DNA from: Isoetes taiwanensis
Lineage: Eukaryota; Streptophyta; Lycopodiopsida; Isoetales; Isoetaceae
NCBI GenBank assembly: GCA_021234155.1
Contig: JAJEKV010000558.1
Location: 62,001 to 126,000 of the forward strand
DNA: 64,000 nucleotides
Reading direction: 5' to 3'
Numbering within the stretch: the first letter of the stretch is position 1; each line of letters begins with the position of its first letter. Shown one piece after another: positions 1 through 12,385 of this stretch. Position numbers and translations under genes: made by a program. The notes beneath the pieces were generated by a model, which was not told where the DNA came from, ran no database searches, and saw only the letters and a list, made by a program, of their open reading frames with translations.

Positions 1-2224
1 ATACTAATAATATCAAAACTAATGCCACTTGTATCCCCAAAATGGACTTGGTTTTCAAGTAAAAGATGCCTTGTTATGTTTATTAAACCAACAATAGTTT
101 ACTTGTCTAAAGCACCATCTATCTGTGAAAATACAATTTGTAGTTAACTTGTAAATTTTGACAAAAAAATTGAGAGATTTTGATGTATGGAACAACATTG
201 TTTCACAAAAAATATGTAGGCAACTTCGTGTAAAAACCAACTTAAGTTGTATGCACAATTAATGCCAAACCATTACTGGTCTATGGCTTGAACCACATAT
301 TTAAAACACAGCAACAAACCACTATTATAAACACACTAACAAACTAAACAAATAAACTACCACATAGAACCACGGTGATGAACTATGGTAAAGAACTAGT
401 TATGGTTATTCAACACATTAACCCACTTAGTAACATTACTTTATTATAGTGGTTTCGTTGAAAAGGTGATGGAAAAAACTAATAACGATTTTTTTTTTGG
501 GGCCTTGTGGTGGGTGCCATGTGCACTTCACATTATCCGGGACAAAACCAAACTAATTGTTCCCCTGTGATCCCCTCGAGATGTCCCGATTCCATAGAAG
601 CTAGGTGTCAGTAGAAGACAATCCCTTGTTAATTTTCTTTGTTACATTTCCTTCCATTTTCGGATGTCATTCCCGACATTTTACTTGGACCCGCCAGTTG
701 TTCTTTTGATAGCCCAAAAGTGTTGTGAACATCTCTCTCCACGAGGCAAGATGTAGCACAAACATTTTCGACCACCGGATCATCGGAAGCAACTCTTGGA
801 ACATTATGTGCTTGCTTATCCGGGCGCGTTCGCCCAACCCCGTCAAGTTCCCATCATTTGAGACTGCTTTTTGCTTCTTGGATATAGTTTGATCATTTCC
901 ACTGTTCACGAAACATGTGGATACATGCCATGTCCGCCAACTTCCTCGATTAAAACATTCAAGAAGACTTTTGACTTAATACCATCGCTAAGTTGCCCTT
1001 GCGGTCACGGTAAATAAAGTCGAAATTCCAGTCCAGGACCAACATAGTTGTGCTCTAAATATGATTTGTACCTTGTGCTCTAAAGAATGCTTCAAGGTCA
1101 AAAAGACTTGCATCATACAATGTTAAGGTTCTAGTGTTAATGGTAGTTGTGTGTTGATTCTTATATTAAAAAATTTTAGGCCCGCCGGGCCCTAACTAAA
1201 AGCAAATATAGATAAACTTTATGGGCCTAAATATTAATTACTAAGAAGCACAATAACATCAATACAAATTATTTTCAATGCAAAAAACTATTGAGTATGT
1301 TTTGTGTAATCATTAGAACAAGAACACGTTCTCGGATTTGAACACATCGAAATCTTGCAACAATAATGTTGATGATAGAGCAAAAGTCCCGGTGCTCTTA
1401 TCGTTTGTTTGGTGCATGTGGAGCTTACTATGCTTATGCATGGTGAATACATAAACAAGTTGTGCTAGAATTTGACAAGATCAAATCTGGGATAAGCTTT
1501 TCCACATGAAAATGGTACAAATGTGAAAATGCATATATGAGAACATGATCTAAGCATACATGCTAGATATTAGCATTACAACAACAAGATAAGGTGGGAA
1601 TTTTACCTCTCTTTGTTTTTATGCATGGCACAGTCTTAGCTCAGTAAACAACTGCCTTCGCACAATTTAAACATCTTCTAATCATACTTAAGTTGAAAAC
1701 CATTTAATAAATGGCACTTGTGCCTTTATACTAGACATCAACAAAGGTATTTTGAATGGTGAGAAAACAAGAATATATCATGAAGACACTAGTACCATTC
1801 TTAAGTCTAGATGTTCATAAATTGTGCATGAAGAAAAAGAAAAATCGTAAGAAGATAATAAGAGCATGACCCATCATGTCCTCGTATGACTTGTCATTCT
1901 AGGAGAATTTATAACCATATATACCTGACAAGAAATGTTTATGCAGGTCAATGGCATAGATTGTTGCCATTTGATCTTCGAAATGACAAGAATGGACTCC
2001 AATCAGCTGCAATGTAGTTGCCATATAAGAATGGCAAAGTGAAATCGAAATGACATGATCCGGTTGATGACGCCATACATTACCATCCAAATTAGAAATA
2101 TATTATTATCCATAAAAAGAAGACCTACAATAAGGATGGGCAAAGGTATGCTATCTTTGGGATGCAAGCACTAAGAACTTTTAAAAAGAAAAAGAGAAAT
2201 ATGCATCTTCCAATAGTGAAAGCC
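1..2224. other. AT-rich stretch without a recognisable gene
   Basis: The stretch is AT-rich and stop-dense in all frames. The longest frame is an 80-codon minus-strand ORF at 667-909, which matches nothing I recognise. The only structured part I can support is the interspersed repeat at about 1,125-1,275, listed separately. Confidence 0.6.
1125..1275 (-). repeat. Interspersed repeat, inverted partner of 28,930-29,075
   Basis: The reverse complement of 28,930-29,075 aligns along this whole segment. Shared landmarks are a TAATGGTAGTTGTGTGTTG block, a central GGCCC...GGGCC hairpin-like core and a TTTATGGG.CTAAATATTAATTACTAA block. Its right-hand partner runs into the outer end of the palindromic element at 29.0-29.5 kb, so this may be one end of a longer non-autonomous transposon. 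I see no coding capacity. Confidence 0.7.
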
Positions 2225-2736
2225 TTACCTGGTGAGAATTCGTTTTGTTGTAGCATCAAAGCAAGACATAGGTGCAGGAAAAATGCTCTTGGACCCTCCT
2301 GGGCATCGATAAATAGAATGTTTGTGCAATAAGTAGCCCAAGTATATCTTCATAATGCACCGATATAAATCGGGTTGAATGATGCGGATCATGAAGAGGA
2401 CAAGGAAAATTGTACCAACAATGGAGCCAATATAAGAAGCAACCGAATCCAAAAGCGGTTTGAACAAAAGAAGATATTTCTTATTATCCTTCCCTGTCTT
2501 CGCATTAATCGTATACATGCCGCGTTGCCTTGTCCTAAAAGTGAAGATGGTGCACAATGGTCTGCTGTTGCTGCGTCCCTAAGTCGCTTGCAAGAGTTAG
2601 TATATACTAGATTTGCAAGTTGAAAGACATCCATCATTACAACCACACTTTTCAAGTCCAAATTAGCCCAAGCCCAGTCTCCTAAACACCGCAAAGCTAC
2701 GGATGCAAAACAAGCAAAACCCTTAGCTTGCAACAA
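2225..2736 (-). other. Two overlapping unassigned ORFs, hydrophobic, exon-like
   Basis: The ORF at 2,389-2,736 (115 codons) reads like protein rather than noise. A cysteine-containing N-terminal part (FACFASVALRCLGDWAW) is followed by a hydrophobic C-terminal run (WIRLLLILAPLLVQF) that could be a membrane segment. An overlapping 110-codon frame at 2,225-2,557 is also hydrophobic. I recognise no family. The ORFs sit just downstream, on the same strand, of the Mutator-like relic at 3.0-5.3 kb, so they could be its 3' part, captured host sequence or chance. Confidence 0.3.
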
Positions 2737-3012
2737 GCCAACCTAGTTGCCCTCGCGCGGCAAACTCTCGAATGTCCTTCTTGTTAATGCATCTTTGGAA
2801 AATGGAACAAAAGGAAGCTGTAGTCAATCTCTCATCCCCTGCTCCTTAAGAATACACTCCCCTTACATTTATAAATTAGAGACATCAAAGCTACAAAGTT
2901 ACATTCTTAAGAAATCGCCAAAATTCAACCAAAGGCCACTTATCCATCTTGTTGTTTCCACTAATCTGCAAAAGTCTTTCCATCCTCAATCTCCACTTTC
3001 ATGTCCTCTTTT

Positions 3013-5306
3013 TCACTCACGGCATGTACCCTTGAAGACATGAGATCTGGAGGTTTTTAATGATCTGCGCAAGTATTTGCACCATTGCAGCATCCGAATT
3101 CCGGCTATTGCTGACGGATCAAAGTTGTCAAAATCGTGTAACCAAATGGATCCCAAAGGTGTCGATGAATGTATTATCCTTGGTTTCACACCTCCTTGGC
3201 ACCCCTTGCTTTCTTTGCGGACCTCCTTGGCAATGATCCGGGCCGGACCGCTATAGACCCTAAACACTAAAAGAGAGGCAATGGATCACAAAGAACCCTA
3301 AAATATATTACTCGCATGTTCAATTTAGAATAATATTGAACATTCATAGGGACCATTGGAAAGTGCCACAAAAATCAAGGGTCCAGAATGGGCGCACTCT
3401 AGAAATACTATTTAGTACACCTCATCAAATACAACACCAAAATCATAGGAAAACCTTAGTAAAAGTCACAAAAACATAAAAAACCCCTGTTATTATGCTA
3501 CATATTCGGATATATAAGACTCTTAGTATGGCGTTGTAATAATCGCTCAAAATGGAAAACACAAGATCTTTCTTTTTCAGTGTGTATTTGGCCATTATAA
3601 AATACTTCTCTAATTGCTGTCCAATTGGCTTGGGCCTCATCTGCCATGAACCCGTGAAACTCTGCTGGTGGATAGTTCTTACTAGTCATGACCTTATTTA
3701 GCTTGACCCAAAATTTCTTTTGAGACAAGACATCTTACATTTTCATGTCACATACGCCTATGGTCATCAAACCTCTAACATCTTTGTAACAATAATGGTA
3801 TTCAAGATATTATATATTGACTTCGGTAAACGGATACTACCAAATGCAATATAAATAATACTACGTGGGGTCATATACATGGCAAGCAAGGGTTGTCCAA
3901 CCTTGAATGCGCTTCACGCGTGATCAAAATGCACCCATGCCTTTGATAAATCACGGATGGCGCGTGATCCTCGTAAATCAACTCAGGCCCTGGTCCATTA
4001 GTAGACATTTTGAAAACATAACATCTCTCATTCTCGCCATGTGCGATAAGGAAACTTGGATCCATGAAAATATTCATAACGACACCTTCGTTTTAGGTTG
4101 ACTATCTTTGCTAATATCATCACAACATTCTTTATTCTTTATTCGAGCATTGTCTAACCATCTTCTCAACCTACAAAATAAGTAAATTTTTAATCGGGAG
4201 GCTAATCAATGTCAATATAATGTACTTATGAAATGAGTTTTTTCCTTACCTTCTGCAGGTTGCAAAGTGGTTCCAAATAATTAGCAGCTCATCCATTTGC
4301 TCGACACTCAACTTGTTCACATGATCTCGCCGGTTGTTTCAATGACACTTTTGCAAATTTCTTGCATGGCAATTTCGTTTGAGCATGTCTAGTTACCTTC
4401 GACTTGCAAGAAGATTGCACGTACGGAACTCTCTAAGAGTGATCTCAAGTGCAATATATCGGATCTTGATTGCACCTTATTGGATGACTATGACCGATTG
4501 TGTATAACTAGCCTCGTATCATGAATATTGTGCGAATACTGATAATATACCATTGCATTGCACAACCCCACACATGAAGGTTGCTCTTTTGCAATATTCA
4601 CAACACAATGATCCATGTTCCTCGTTAACCTCACCAACTACGATTCGTCTTGTTTATAGCCCCTTTCCATTGCACATTGTTAGCCTTCCCATGTGTAAGA
4701 TTATAATCACGCCTGATTTGAGACACTCTAGCTCTCGCAAAGACAATAATGATAGCCCTGATCTCCACTAACACATGGAATATGAGTGTGGCAGTCCAAT
4801 CCAAACATGAGGATCCATGTTTTTTGTTGCATGCCTTCCAAATTTTTGTGAGGAAGTTCAAATACAACTTTCCCGTCATAAAATGGTGGCAAGCATTGAA
4901 CTTGTTGAGGTTCACTAACTTCCATCATAATTCTTTTTTTCAACTTCTGTTGTTTTGAGGGACATGCTAGGACTTTGCTAAAAGTAGAGCCCACGATATG
5001 ATTTGTAGAGGCCACAAGAGATTCTATCGATTGCAAGATAGGGGTGTTGCCCTGCAACTAGACCCCCATACACTACAATGATGGTTCCATATTGCATTTC
5101 AACCACAAATTTTTTTCCTCCGTTTCATCAACGAGATTCTTGCGCATTCGTGCCACATTATTTTCTTGAACAACACAAAGAGTGGCTTCATCAAAACCAA
5201 ATGTTGCACAAAGCAAGCTATGTTGCAGCTCACATCGCCCATTAACAAATGGCAATGCCAACTCCTGTAGCTTTCCAAATCCTTTCACAACTAAACGAGG
5301 CGCCAT
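3013..5306 (-). mobile_element. Mutator-like (MULE) transposase pseudogene
   Basis: This minus-strand relic is spread over several frames: 5,306-5,073, 5,057-4,728, about 4,700-4,230, 4,077-3,871, 3,728-3,498 and 3,267-3,013. The most diagnostic part, near 3,500-3,730, has FWVKLNKVM, then GFMADEAQANW, then RSCVFHF...HT. I recall this order (acidic motif, ADxAQANW, C.FHW...HT) from Mutator-like transposases of non-seed plants. Upstream, the frame at 5,057-4,728 contains a CxPPFYDGKVVFELPH stretch. Stops and frameshifts separate every block, so it is not functional. No terminal inverted repeats were found by eye. The superfamily rests on remembered motifs. That it is a broken protein-coding relic is more certain. 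Confidence 0.6.
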
Positions 5307-5309
5307 GAA

Positions 5310-5780
5310 AGTAAACTACATTAATTTGCCTTTGGAAATAGAGTACCTAATTCTACACTAGAGCACACGAAATTAGATTCATATCCTTGTAAAATAAGAA
5401 TTGTATTCTTATCTAGATATGAAATTAAATTCATATCCTTGAAGTTAGTTCTAGATGCCCATTAGGGCGGATTTGGGGTCTGAAAATGGCCTCGTAAGAA
5501 AAATTCCATGTCATATTTTCTCTTGCTTATTAATTGTACTTTCCTTCTCTTTAATCGCAATAAATACTCAAAAAGTAACTTCATCAATTAGTTTTTCGGC
5601 CATAACTTTTGATTCATAGCTCCAAATCTCATGATTTTTGTTTCATTGGATGCGGAATCAAAAGATCTATCCAACAGTATATAATTTGAATATATTTTAA
5701 TCTAATTTAGATGACCAAAAGTTAAAAAAACGAGAAAAAACCTGGTTTTTTGCAGTTTTTTAGTCTTTCCTTTTATCAAA
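5310..5780. other. Non-coding spacer
   Basis: This is AT-rich sequence between the Mutator-like relic and the 3' edge of the LINE. It has short direct repeats around 5,370-5,450 (ATTAGATTCATATCCTTG occurs with small changes). I see no gene. Confidence 0.5.
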
Positions 5781-5785
5781 AGCCA

Positions 5786-6957
5786 TCAATGATCCTTTAC
5801 TAGCCATGCTTCAAGCTCATCAATGAAGAGACCAAAAAGTGTGGGCGACAGAGGGCACCCCTGTTTCACCCCAATATTACTCTCCACCTTCTCTAAACCA
5901 TCCAGCGGAAAGGTCAGTTCCACCAACACTCTCTCATACGATCGGTGCAAGCGCCTGCGTAATGGGATTGGCACCCCAAATTCTCCAAGCGTGTCTCTAA
6001 TTTGCTTACGGGACACTCCTATCAGAATGCCTTCAGTAAAATCACAAAGCGGCAATATAATGCGTAGCAGACACCTTTAGCTCTTCTGCCGCCATGACGC
6101 AAGGTCACTAAGTGATCACCGATGAGTGGTCCTTTCTTAAACCACCTTGGCTTAGACGCACCCCACAAAGTCAGCCACCCCTGAAATCTTTTTCTCTAAT
6201 ATAGCCCCAAAGAGCTTGGCCATTATACTACTAATCATAATAGTGCGGTAATTCTGAACACACAAGTCGGATCCCCGACCCGGGATAGTCACAATCCGCT
6301 TATGCACCATTGGTTAGGAAAACCGATTATTTAGGAGCCAAGTTAAACAACTCGGCTATTTTAGCATGCAATGTCTCCCCTCCCATTTGAGCATCTCAGT
6401 GGCGAAGCCTTCTCATCCAAAGCTTTCCCATTTGCCATCTTTGCAAAGATATTCTCACATCCTCGGCATCAAATGTGTGGGCACATCAACAATCACTAAA
6501 TCCATAGGGGCTGCTTAACCTTGCACTGTGTAGATCTCGCGAAATTCGGTAACTCATGCCTAACAAAATCACCGCATTAAACTGGAGGTTTTAATTTTAT
6601 TCCAAAATTCCTTAGGAAAATGCGGTTCATGTGAAGTTTTGCTTGCCATTGTTTTTCCTATATTGCTTCTTTTCTTTTTGTAAACTTTTTGTTTCTAGCT
6701 TCTAGCCTTGTGGCGACTTTGATAAAAGACCGTCTTGCTTTGCGCGCATTCCTCATCCACCATTGCTGATGCTTTCCGAAGATGCAAATGACCCTTAGTC
6801 CTCCCAAAGACATTGGTTGCCACTCAGATATTGTGTTCATAAGCACTCCATTTTTGATGGACAAATCCTGACCATTCAATAGATTGGAGAGCATTTTCCA
6901 TCTCAATTGCATAATCCCGCTTTCTCCATTTACACTTCCACTTGCCTTGTTGAACAT
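5786..6957 (-). pseudogene. LINE reverse transcriptase, N-terminal half only
   Basis: A linker-like frame at 6,957-6,658 is followed by broken RT. NYRTIMISSIMAKLFGAILE lies near 6,250-6,180, a degraded motif A region (CDFTEGILIGVSRKQIRDTL) near 6,050-5,980, and GVKQGCPLSPTLFG near 5,870-5,815. In motif A the usual VDFxKAFDxV has become VDFTEGILIGV, so one conserved aspartate position is lost. The YADD region and thumb are missing beyond 5,786. Confidence 0.7.
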
Positions 6958-6999
6958 TCGAGTAGTTTTTTAAGTATCTTTAAAGATAAATTAAATTTT

Positions 7000-7795
7000 A
7001 AAGCCGCGTGATCAGGATTCGGGGTTACGCCTCAACTTCGAAAACAATCCACAAGGCTCAACCGGGTTGGATCCCCTATCAAATAATCTACCCGCCAGCC
7101 CCTTGTAGTGAATGCATGTCATAGCCCCAAAGGAAGGAAAATTAGGGATGCCATTGAAAATCACCATATCGGATGACTCCACATTTGAAGCAACAAGGTG
7201 TCCCATATCATTTTACGTATTATCCTCGAAAAACCTTTGCCAACCTGCTAATTCCATCTCGTATGCGGATAGTTCTGAAGCAATAAGTCTTTTATCCCTT
7301 CCAACTTGATGCTTGCTTGACTTTGAGCAATTCGGCCATTAAAATCCCCGATACAAATCTTGGACCTTTTAACTTAAATTCAAGCAATATCTGCGGCAAG
7401 ATGGATGAATGGATTTTACGATGAAATACTCGATTGTTTATACACGGAACTATCGGGTGGAGCAAAATAAACTCTTGCAACATATACTACAATTTGACCT
7501 CTAATTTCCAACCACATATCTTGTTTGTACTCACATACTTTTTATCAGCCAGATAAGCTTGATCATATTGTGTAGCACAAAGCAAGCAATGCCACCAAAG
7601 CCCTCGGCTTTTCTTGCACCCTTTGCATTCCATGCCGATTCAATCAATACTAAACCGGTAGGTTTTCTAATCGCCCATTTCATGTTCCCAAGTTTCTAAT
7701 AAAACTAGAAAATCCACGATTCTAACAAAGATGTAATTGAAACTTGTTTCACGTTATTCCGGCCGTTCACATTCCATATCATACTCCCCGGTGAG
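7000..7795 (-). pseudogene. LINE endonuclease domain (EEP fold), degraded
   Basis: Reading minus from 7,795, an MIWNVNGRNN start matches the canonical first strand of LINE endonucleases. Downstream come a KGARKAEGFGGIA segment and, near 7,340, IGDFNGRI, the metal-binding GDFN motif. This domain would nick target DNA for target-primed reverse transcription. At least three stops or shifts interrupt it. The 7,206-7,012 frame covers the region near the C-terminal end. Confidence 0.6.
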
Positions 7796-7806
7796 TCGAG
7801 AGATCC

Positions 7807-8456
7807 CTATTCAACAATCTTAGCCCGAGCTCCATTTTCTTTGACCCAAATCTTATCTCCTAGGATATGCATGTTTTCACGCATCTTTGTAAGCTTCGCA
7901 CTACGTAATTTATCGCTGAACTCCTCTTGTTGCTTGCTGCGTGAGATCATCGTTAGCCAAAAGCCTTTGCCCTTTAAGTGCGCTCCGATTGAACATGACT
8001 GGTTTCGAGCACGGAGGTTCTGGAATTTAATGATGATTGGCCTCGGCTTTACTTTTCTTGTTTTCTTTCCCACATCGGAAGTAGGCGATAAAACCACGGA
8101 TCATGGAGATGCATGGTGTTATCAAATCGGCAAAAGCTGCTTTATTCACATCGCTTCCTCCTCCCCGAAAGACCCGAGAGCTTAATATTCAATTTCTTGT
8201 TTGCCGCGGGCTTGTTCTTCTCTAGAGGAAGAGTCGACCAGAGGGATTCCACATGTTCAACAATTGTCTCAACTTTCCCGCTTGCATGCATTTTCTTGAT
8301 CCAATTGCATGGTACCAATTTGTTCTTTCCGCAGTTTTTTAGTTCATTGTTTAGAAATGAGGCTCCTTCTTTTAAACTTCCAATTTCTTCTTTCAATTGA
8401 CATACACGGTCTTGTAAGCTGTTTTTTGTTTGCATCGGCATCCTTCTGCATCCCAA
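7807..8456 (-). pseudogene. LINE ORF1-like protein, frameshifted
   Basis: Two adjoining minus-strand frames make up ORF1. The upstream one (8,456-8,142) is heptad-like and charged (LQDRVCQLKEEIGSLKEG), consistent with the trimerising coiled coil of L1 ORF1p. The downstream one (8,097-7,807) contains KPRPIIIKFQNLRARNQ and later RSKQQEEFSDKLRSAK and MRENMHILGDKIWV, which fit the RRM and C-terminal domain of ORF1p, an RNA-binding chaperone. A shift near 8,100-8,140 separates them. Sequence up to about 8,555 stays partly open, so the true start is uncertain. Confidence 0.6.
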
Positions 8457-8564
8457 GATCCCATCGTTACTGAAGAGAAGAGCCGCGAAGCTTTCAATCC
8501 ATCCAAAGCGGCCTTCATTGCCATTCGACTTCCCTGTCGCCGCCTTCCCGTTCGCCTTAATTAT

Positions 8565-8795
8565 AATGTGTGGTGAGCGGTGTGGTGTGTGGTGAATGGT
8601 GTGGGTGTGGTGGGATGTGCTACCGTCCCAGTGAATATGATGGTTGGTGTATGGTCTATGGTGTATGGTGTGTGGTGAATGATGTGGTGTGTGGTGGGGT
8701 GTGTGGTGAATGGTGTGTGGTGTGTGGTGGGATGTGCTGGATTACGGTGAATATGATAGTGTGGGGCATGGTATGGTGCATGGTTTGGTGGTATA
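8565..8795. repeat. GT-rich degenerate simple repeat (GTGTGGTGAATG family)
   Basis: About 230 bp of imperfect TGTGGTG / GAATGGTGTG / TATGGTGTATGG units, almost without C on the plus strand. Two overlapping ORFs here, one on each strand, are artefacts of the repeat. It starts directly upstream of the LINE ORF1 on the minus strand. Confidence 0.85.
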
Positions 8796-8799
8796 CACA

Positions 8800-10240
8800 C
8801 CCTATGATTTAATGTTCATTTCATGCGGATGATATTGTTCAAGAGGTTTCTGGACCAACATCGGAAAGTTTTGGCAGATGCTTCAAGATGCATTTAAAGA
8901 AAAAATACTACGAACATATTTTCCCTATTGAGCGTCTTGGGTTTACCATATTTTGTTAGTGTGCGGATCATAAATTACGCACCTTGAAATTCCTTGTTGG
9001 CTTTAATGTTTATTTTGGTATACTATTTGAGTAATTGTACTTTGCATTTTATAATTAATGACAAAAGCTGTCATTAACTTGAGTTACACCAAAACTTGAG
9101 TTGCAAACTAAGTACCAAACATGTTTCTTATATGCGAAAAAGGATAGAAATAGTTGATTAACTAAAAACGCAGTGGAAACTAAGAAACGATTAAAGCAAA
9201 AAAAAATAGTTACAACGGTTGTAGGAAGAGGAGTTACATTAATCAAAAGCTTTACAAAAATAGTTCTCAATAATCAAAAGCTTTACAAATGAAACACGGG
9301 ATTAAAAAGACAAATCTAAAACTAATCGGGCTGGGGGCCATCCCACCTCTATATGGAGGTAGATCCTCCATGGCATACATCTTCATCTCCGAGGAAGACA
9401 CTCCTCATCGAGGGTAACTTCGATCAACCCATTCGAGAACCGGATTGAACAAGCGGCTTATTGCCTACGTGATAAGTTTCTCCACTTGTGGTGGAGTGAA
9501 CAGCCACCTTTAGAATAGGATGCCCTCGACTGGGACCACGGATTGACCGAAGGGCGAAGGAGGCGGTACAATGGCCGGGATAGTATTCCTGCGCAATGTA
9601 GTCTTGAACTGGCCATGGCGGAATGAACGATGGGGACCAGTGTAACGCGAGATGGACGGAATGAAGCGATGGGGGACGGAATGGGCCAGAATGAAGTACT
9701 TGCAGCAGAATTTTGGGAATAAAAGGGATGTTTGCATGCATGCACGATTTTGGGAATTAGGCAGAAGAGGAAAGGGATGTATGCATGCATACGATTTCAC
9801 ACCAGGGGGAGCCGATCCACCCACCTCAATATTTTTACAAATGTAAAATGTATAGGTTGAACCATATTATGAGTCAATTGCTTGGTATATGCAGTTAGCA
9901 CAACCCTAACACAAAGTTAGCAATATCCCACATGCATATATCACAAAAATCGCGGCGCATATATAAATAGGGTTTTCTTTGTTTTATTGATAAGTGTGGA
10001 TAGAGATTAGATGTTGAAAAGTTTATGGCTCGCTGGCTTGTAATCTTTAGTTACGGGCGGTGTCATCTTGTCCAAAGATGTAATCTAGGTCGGGCTCAAA
10101 TATCCCACATGCATTCAATGTTCCACATGTTACCAAATCAACAATTGCCAAATCAACAAATGCCAAATGAATGGATTATGTTAAGGCATATTGTGTACCT
10201 ATGCATATTGTGTTCGGTAAAGCATGAGTCAACAATATAG
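8800..10240. other. Spacer with a GC-richer island (about 9,320-9,850)
   Basis: 8,800-9,310 is AT-rich with no gene. About 9,320-9,850 is richer in G+C and has overlapping open frames on both strands (minus 9,824-9,424 in three frames). None carries a recognisable motif. At 9,727-9,795 a short segment is duplicated around TGCATGCATGCACGATTT and GTATGCATGCATACGATTT. 9,850-10,240 shows nothing. Confidence 0.4.
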
Positions 10241-10245
10241 AGATA

Positions 10246-10574
10246 ACAAGGAATATTCCTTATTACCTTGAAAGGAATATTCCTTATTGCATTGAAAGGA
10301 ATATTCCTTAGTGCCTAGTTATCGGGAATATTCCTTATTACCAACTCAAAGGAATATTCTTTAGTTTATTTAAGTGCACCCATAGTTACAAGCAATATTC
10401 CTTATTACCTTGAAAGGAATATTCCTTATTGCATTGAAAGGAATATTCCTTAGTGCCTAGTTATCAAGAATATTCCTTATTACCTTCAAAGGAATATTCT
10501 TTAGTTTGTTTAAGTGCACCCATAGTTACAAGGAATATTCCTTATTACATTGAAAGGAATATTCCTCATTGAGT
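10246..10574. repeat. Tandem array of ~141-bp units built on the palindrome AGGAATATTCCT
   Basis: Units start at 10,246, 10,388 and 10,528 (periods 142 and 140 bp), with the third one truncated. Within each unit the perfect or near-perfect 12-base palindrome AGGAATATTCCT recurs about every 23-30 bp, alternating with short spacers such as TATTACCTTGAA and TATTGCATTGAA. Each unit closes with TTTAAGTGCACCCATAGTT. There is no coding potential. Confidence 0.95.
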
Positions 10575-11626
10575 ATAGCCCTTTTATTTGAGCTAGGCTT
10601 GTGGGATATGCCGGCATCAACCATTCGCCAATTAGATTGAGAAAAAAGAGGGGCGATGGGAAAGATTTTGAGAAAAGGATGTTGAACAAATCATTGGCAC
10701 AAATCATTGGTTAAGGAACAAATCATTGGCATGGTGCGAGCCATATCGAGAAACGTAGGGGGAGAAGGGAATAGACAGGGGATAAAATTTTTTTTGGTGG
10801 TGGCCGGGTTGATTCGATGGCCGCGGGGAGGAGATCGAGCGACTAGATCACAATTCATATCCCAATTCAAATGCAAACTCACCGGCACCGATTCTTGAGG
10901 AGATCAATGCGAACAGGGAAACCAATTGAACAAAATCAAAGCGGAGATCCGCAGTTGTTGGTACTCCTATTCTTAAACATGCTTTTGTTCCTAATCTAAC
11001 AATTGCTTATGATGTTCTACACAGATGCAGCAGGGAGACTTAACAATGTTGGAAGCATGGATCGAGCTATGGGAGTAGGGGTGGACAAGGGGGATGAGGA
11101 ATCCCAATTATCTAAAAAGAACTAGAGTATTCTCATTCAACTTAAAAAGCGAAGTTGTGCATGCAAAAGCAATCAACAAAGTCGGAGGAAAATTTGAGGG
11201 TTTGGAGATTCAATAGCCTCAAACCATACTTTACCAATCTCTATCATAAATGGCAGCGTGGCCCGAGAAGCACATGTCTTGCTTACTGTTGGACTTCACC
11301 AACTTCAAGCGTTTGTCGGACACTCTTCTCACAATTTTTCGAGGAACGGGGACCATTGCTGATCTCACTACTTGGGACCTTACGGATGAATCTTGAGTCT
11401 TGAATCTTGAGACCTTACGCTACGGTGTTTTTAAGACTTACACTAAGTATAGCAGTCTTGGAACTATATTAATGTTTGTGTTTTAATCTGATTCACATTC
11501 GGACACATTGGGTTTGCAAGTCCATGCCTTGGTGCATAGAAAGTTACTTCAACAACGAGGGTTAGCATTATTACGAGGAGATTCTACAATCTGGCAAAAT
11601 TCCCAAACAACATTTCATGCCAATAG
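10575..11626. other. Spacer without a recognisable gene
   Basis: Short unassigned ORFs lie here (for example + 10,707-10,898 and + 11,155-11,403). None has a motif I know. Confidence 0.45.
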
Positions 11627-12385
11627 TTAGTCGGGTTCATATGCATAAGATGTACCTTTAATCTTATGTTTGGTAGCTCCAATGGAAATCTCACCCCAAT
11701 TCGGGATTTCGGGATGGACAAGAACTTTCTTTCTTTGAATAAGCCTGTACTTTTGATGGCAACCAGGAATCAATTCAAAGTAGTTACCAGCTATAACTTC
11801 ATTACCACAATAAAATTCATTTCCATAGTCATCCTTGAATTGTCTTCTTGGGGGCATGTTTCACCGTACCTTTGGATGAGATAATAAGGGACCCTTTCAT
11901 AATTATGCGGGGATGTGAATGATGCAAAATAATCTCAACCTGCAACTTTGTCTCATCCACATTGTCCCATCATTTGCCCACAAGTCCCTGCGCCTCGTAC
12001 CCATCTTCTTCAACATTGTCCCGTTTTGTAGGCTCTAGTTTTCTCAACTCCCACCGCTTACAATGATCGACATTCTCACAAAGCGGGCCAATCAAAATTG
12101 ATGCATGCCTTACAAAAACATGAAAGAGATCTACACATTAACTTTGTTGGATCATTTGGATCTATGGATGATAATGCTAATGAAGAGATTGCACCCCTTT
12201 CCTTTGGGAGCACATCAAATCTTTGGGGAGCGGTCAATGTCGGACACCTTCAAAATACCCTTTCCACATCAGAAATTTTCTCTTCAAAGAACCTCACATG
12301 CGGTTTACGCATTTTTTATCACTTTCCCATCCTTTTTTCTTTTGTTGCCTCGAAGAGCCATGGTTTGGCTATGGCTCCTTCTAAA

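Larger units (their letters stand above)
5786..8560 (-). mobile_element. LINE (L1-like clade), 3'-incomplete, degraded
   Basis: This minus-strand non-LTR retrotransposon has its domains in the expected order: an ORF1-like coiled-coil/RRM protein (8,456-7,807), an apurinic endonuclease (about 7,790-7,000) and the N-terminal half of reverse transcriptase (6,957-5,786). The RT breaks off just after GVKQGCPLSPTLFGLFIDELEAWL-type sequence, so the YADD palm motif and everything downstream are absent. LINEs usually lose their 5' end, so losing the 3' half while keeping ORF1 points to a later deletion or recombination. The other LINE tails in the window (43.4 and 54.7 kb) look like the missing C-terminal part of the same broad clade. 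Confidence 0.75.

Noticed and set aside
9424-9846. Three overlapping minus-strand ORFs of 104-110 codons
   Set aside because: All three frames are open because of a local GC-rich composition. No motif was found and no frame is preferred.
10246-10574. CRISPR-like regular repeats
   Set aside because: Spacers between the palindromes are themselves repeated rather than unique, unit length varies, there is no cas gene, and the context is eukaryotic.
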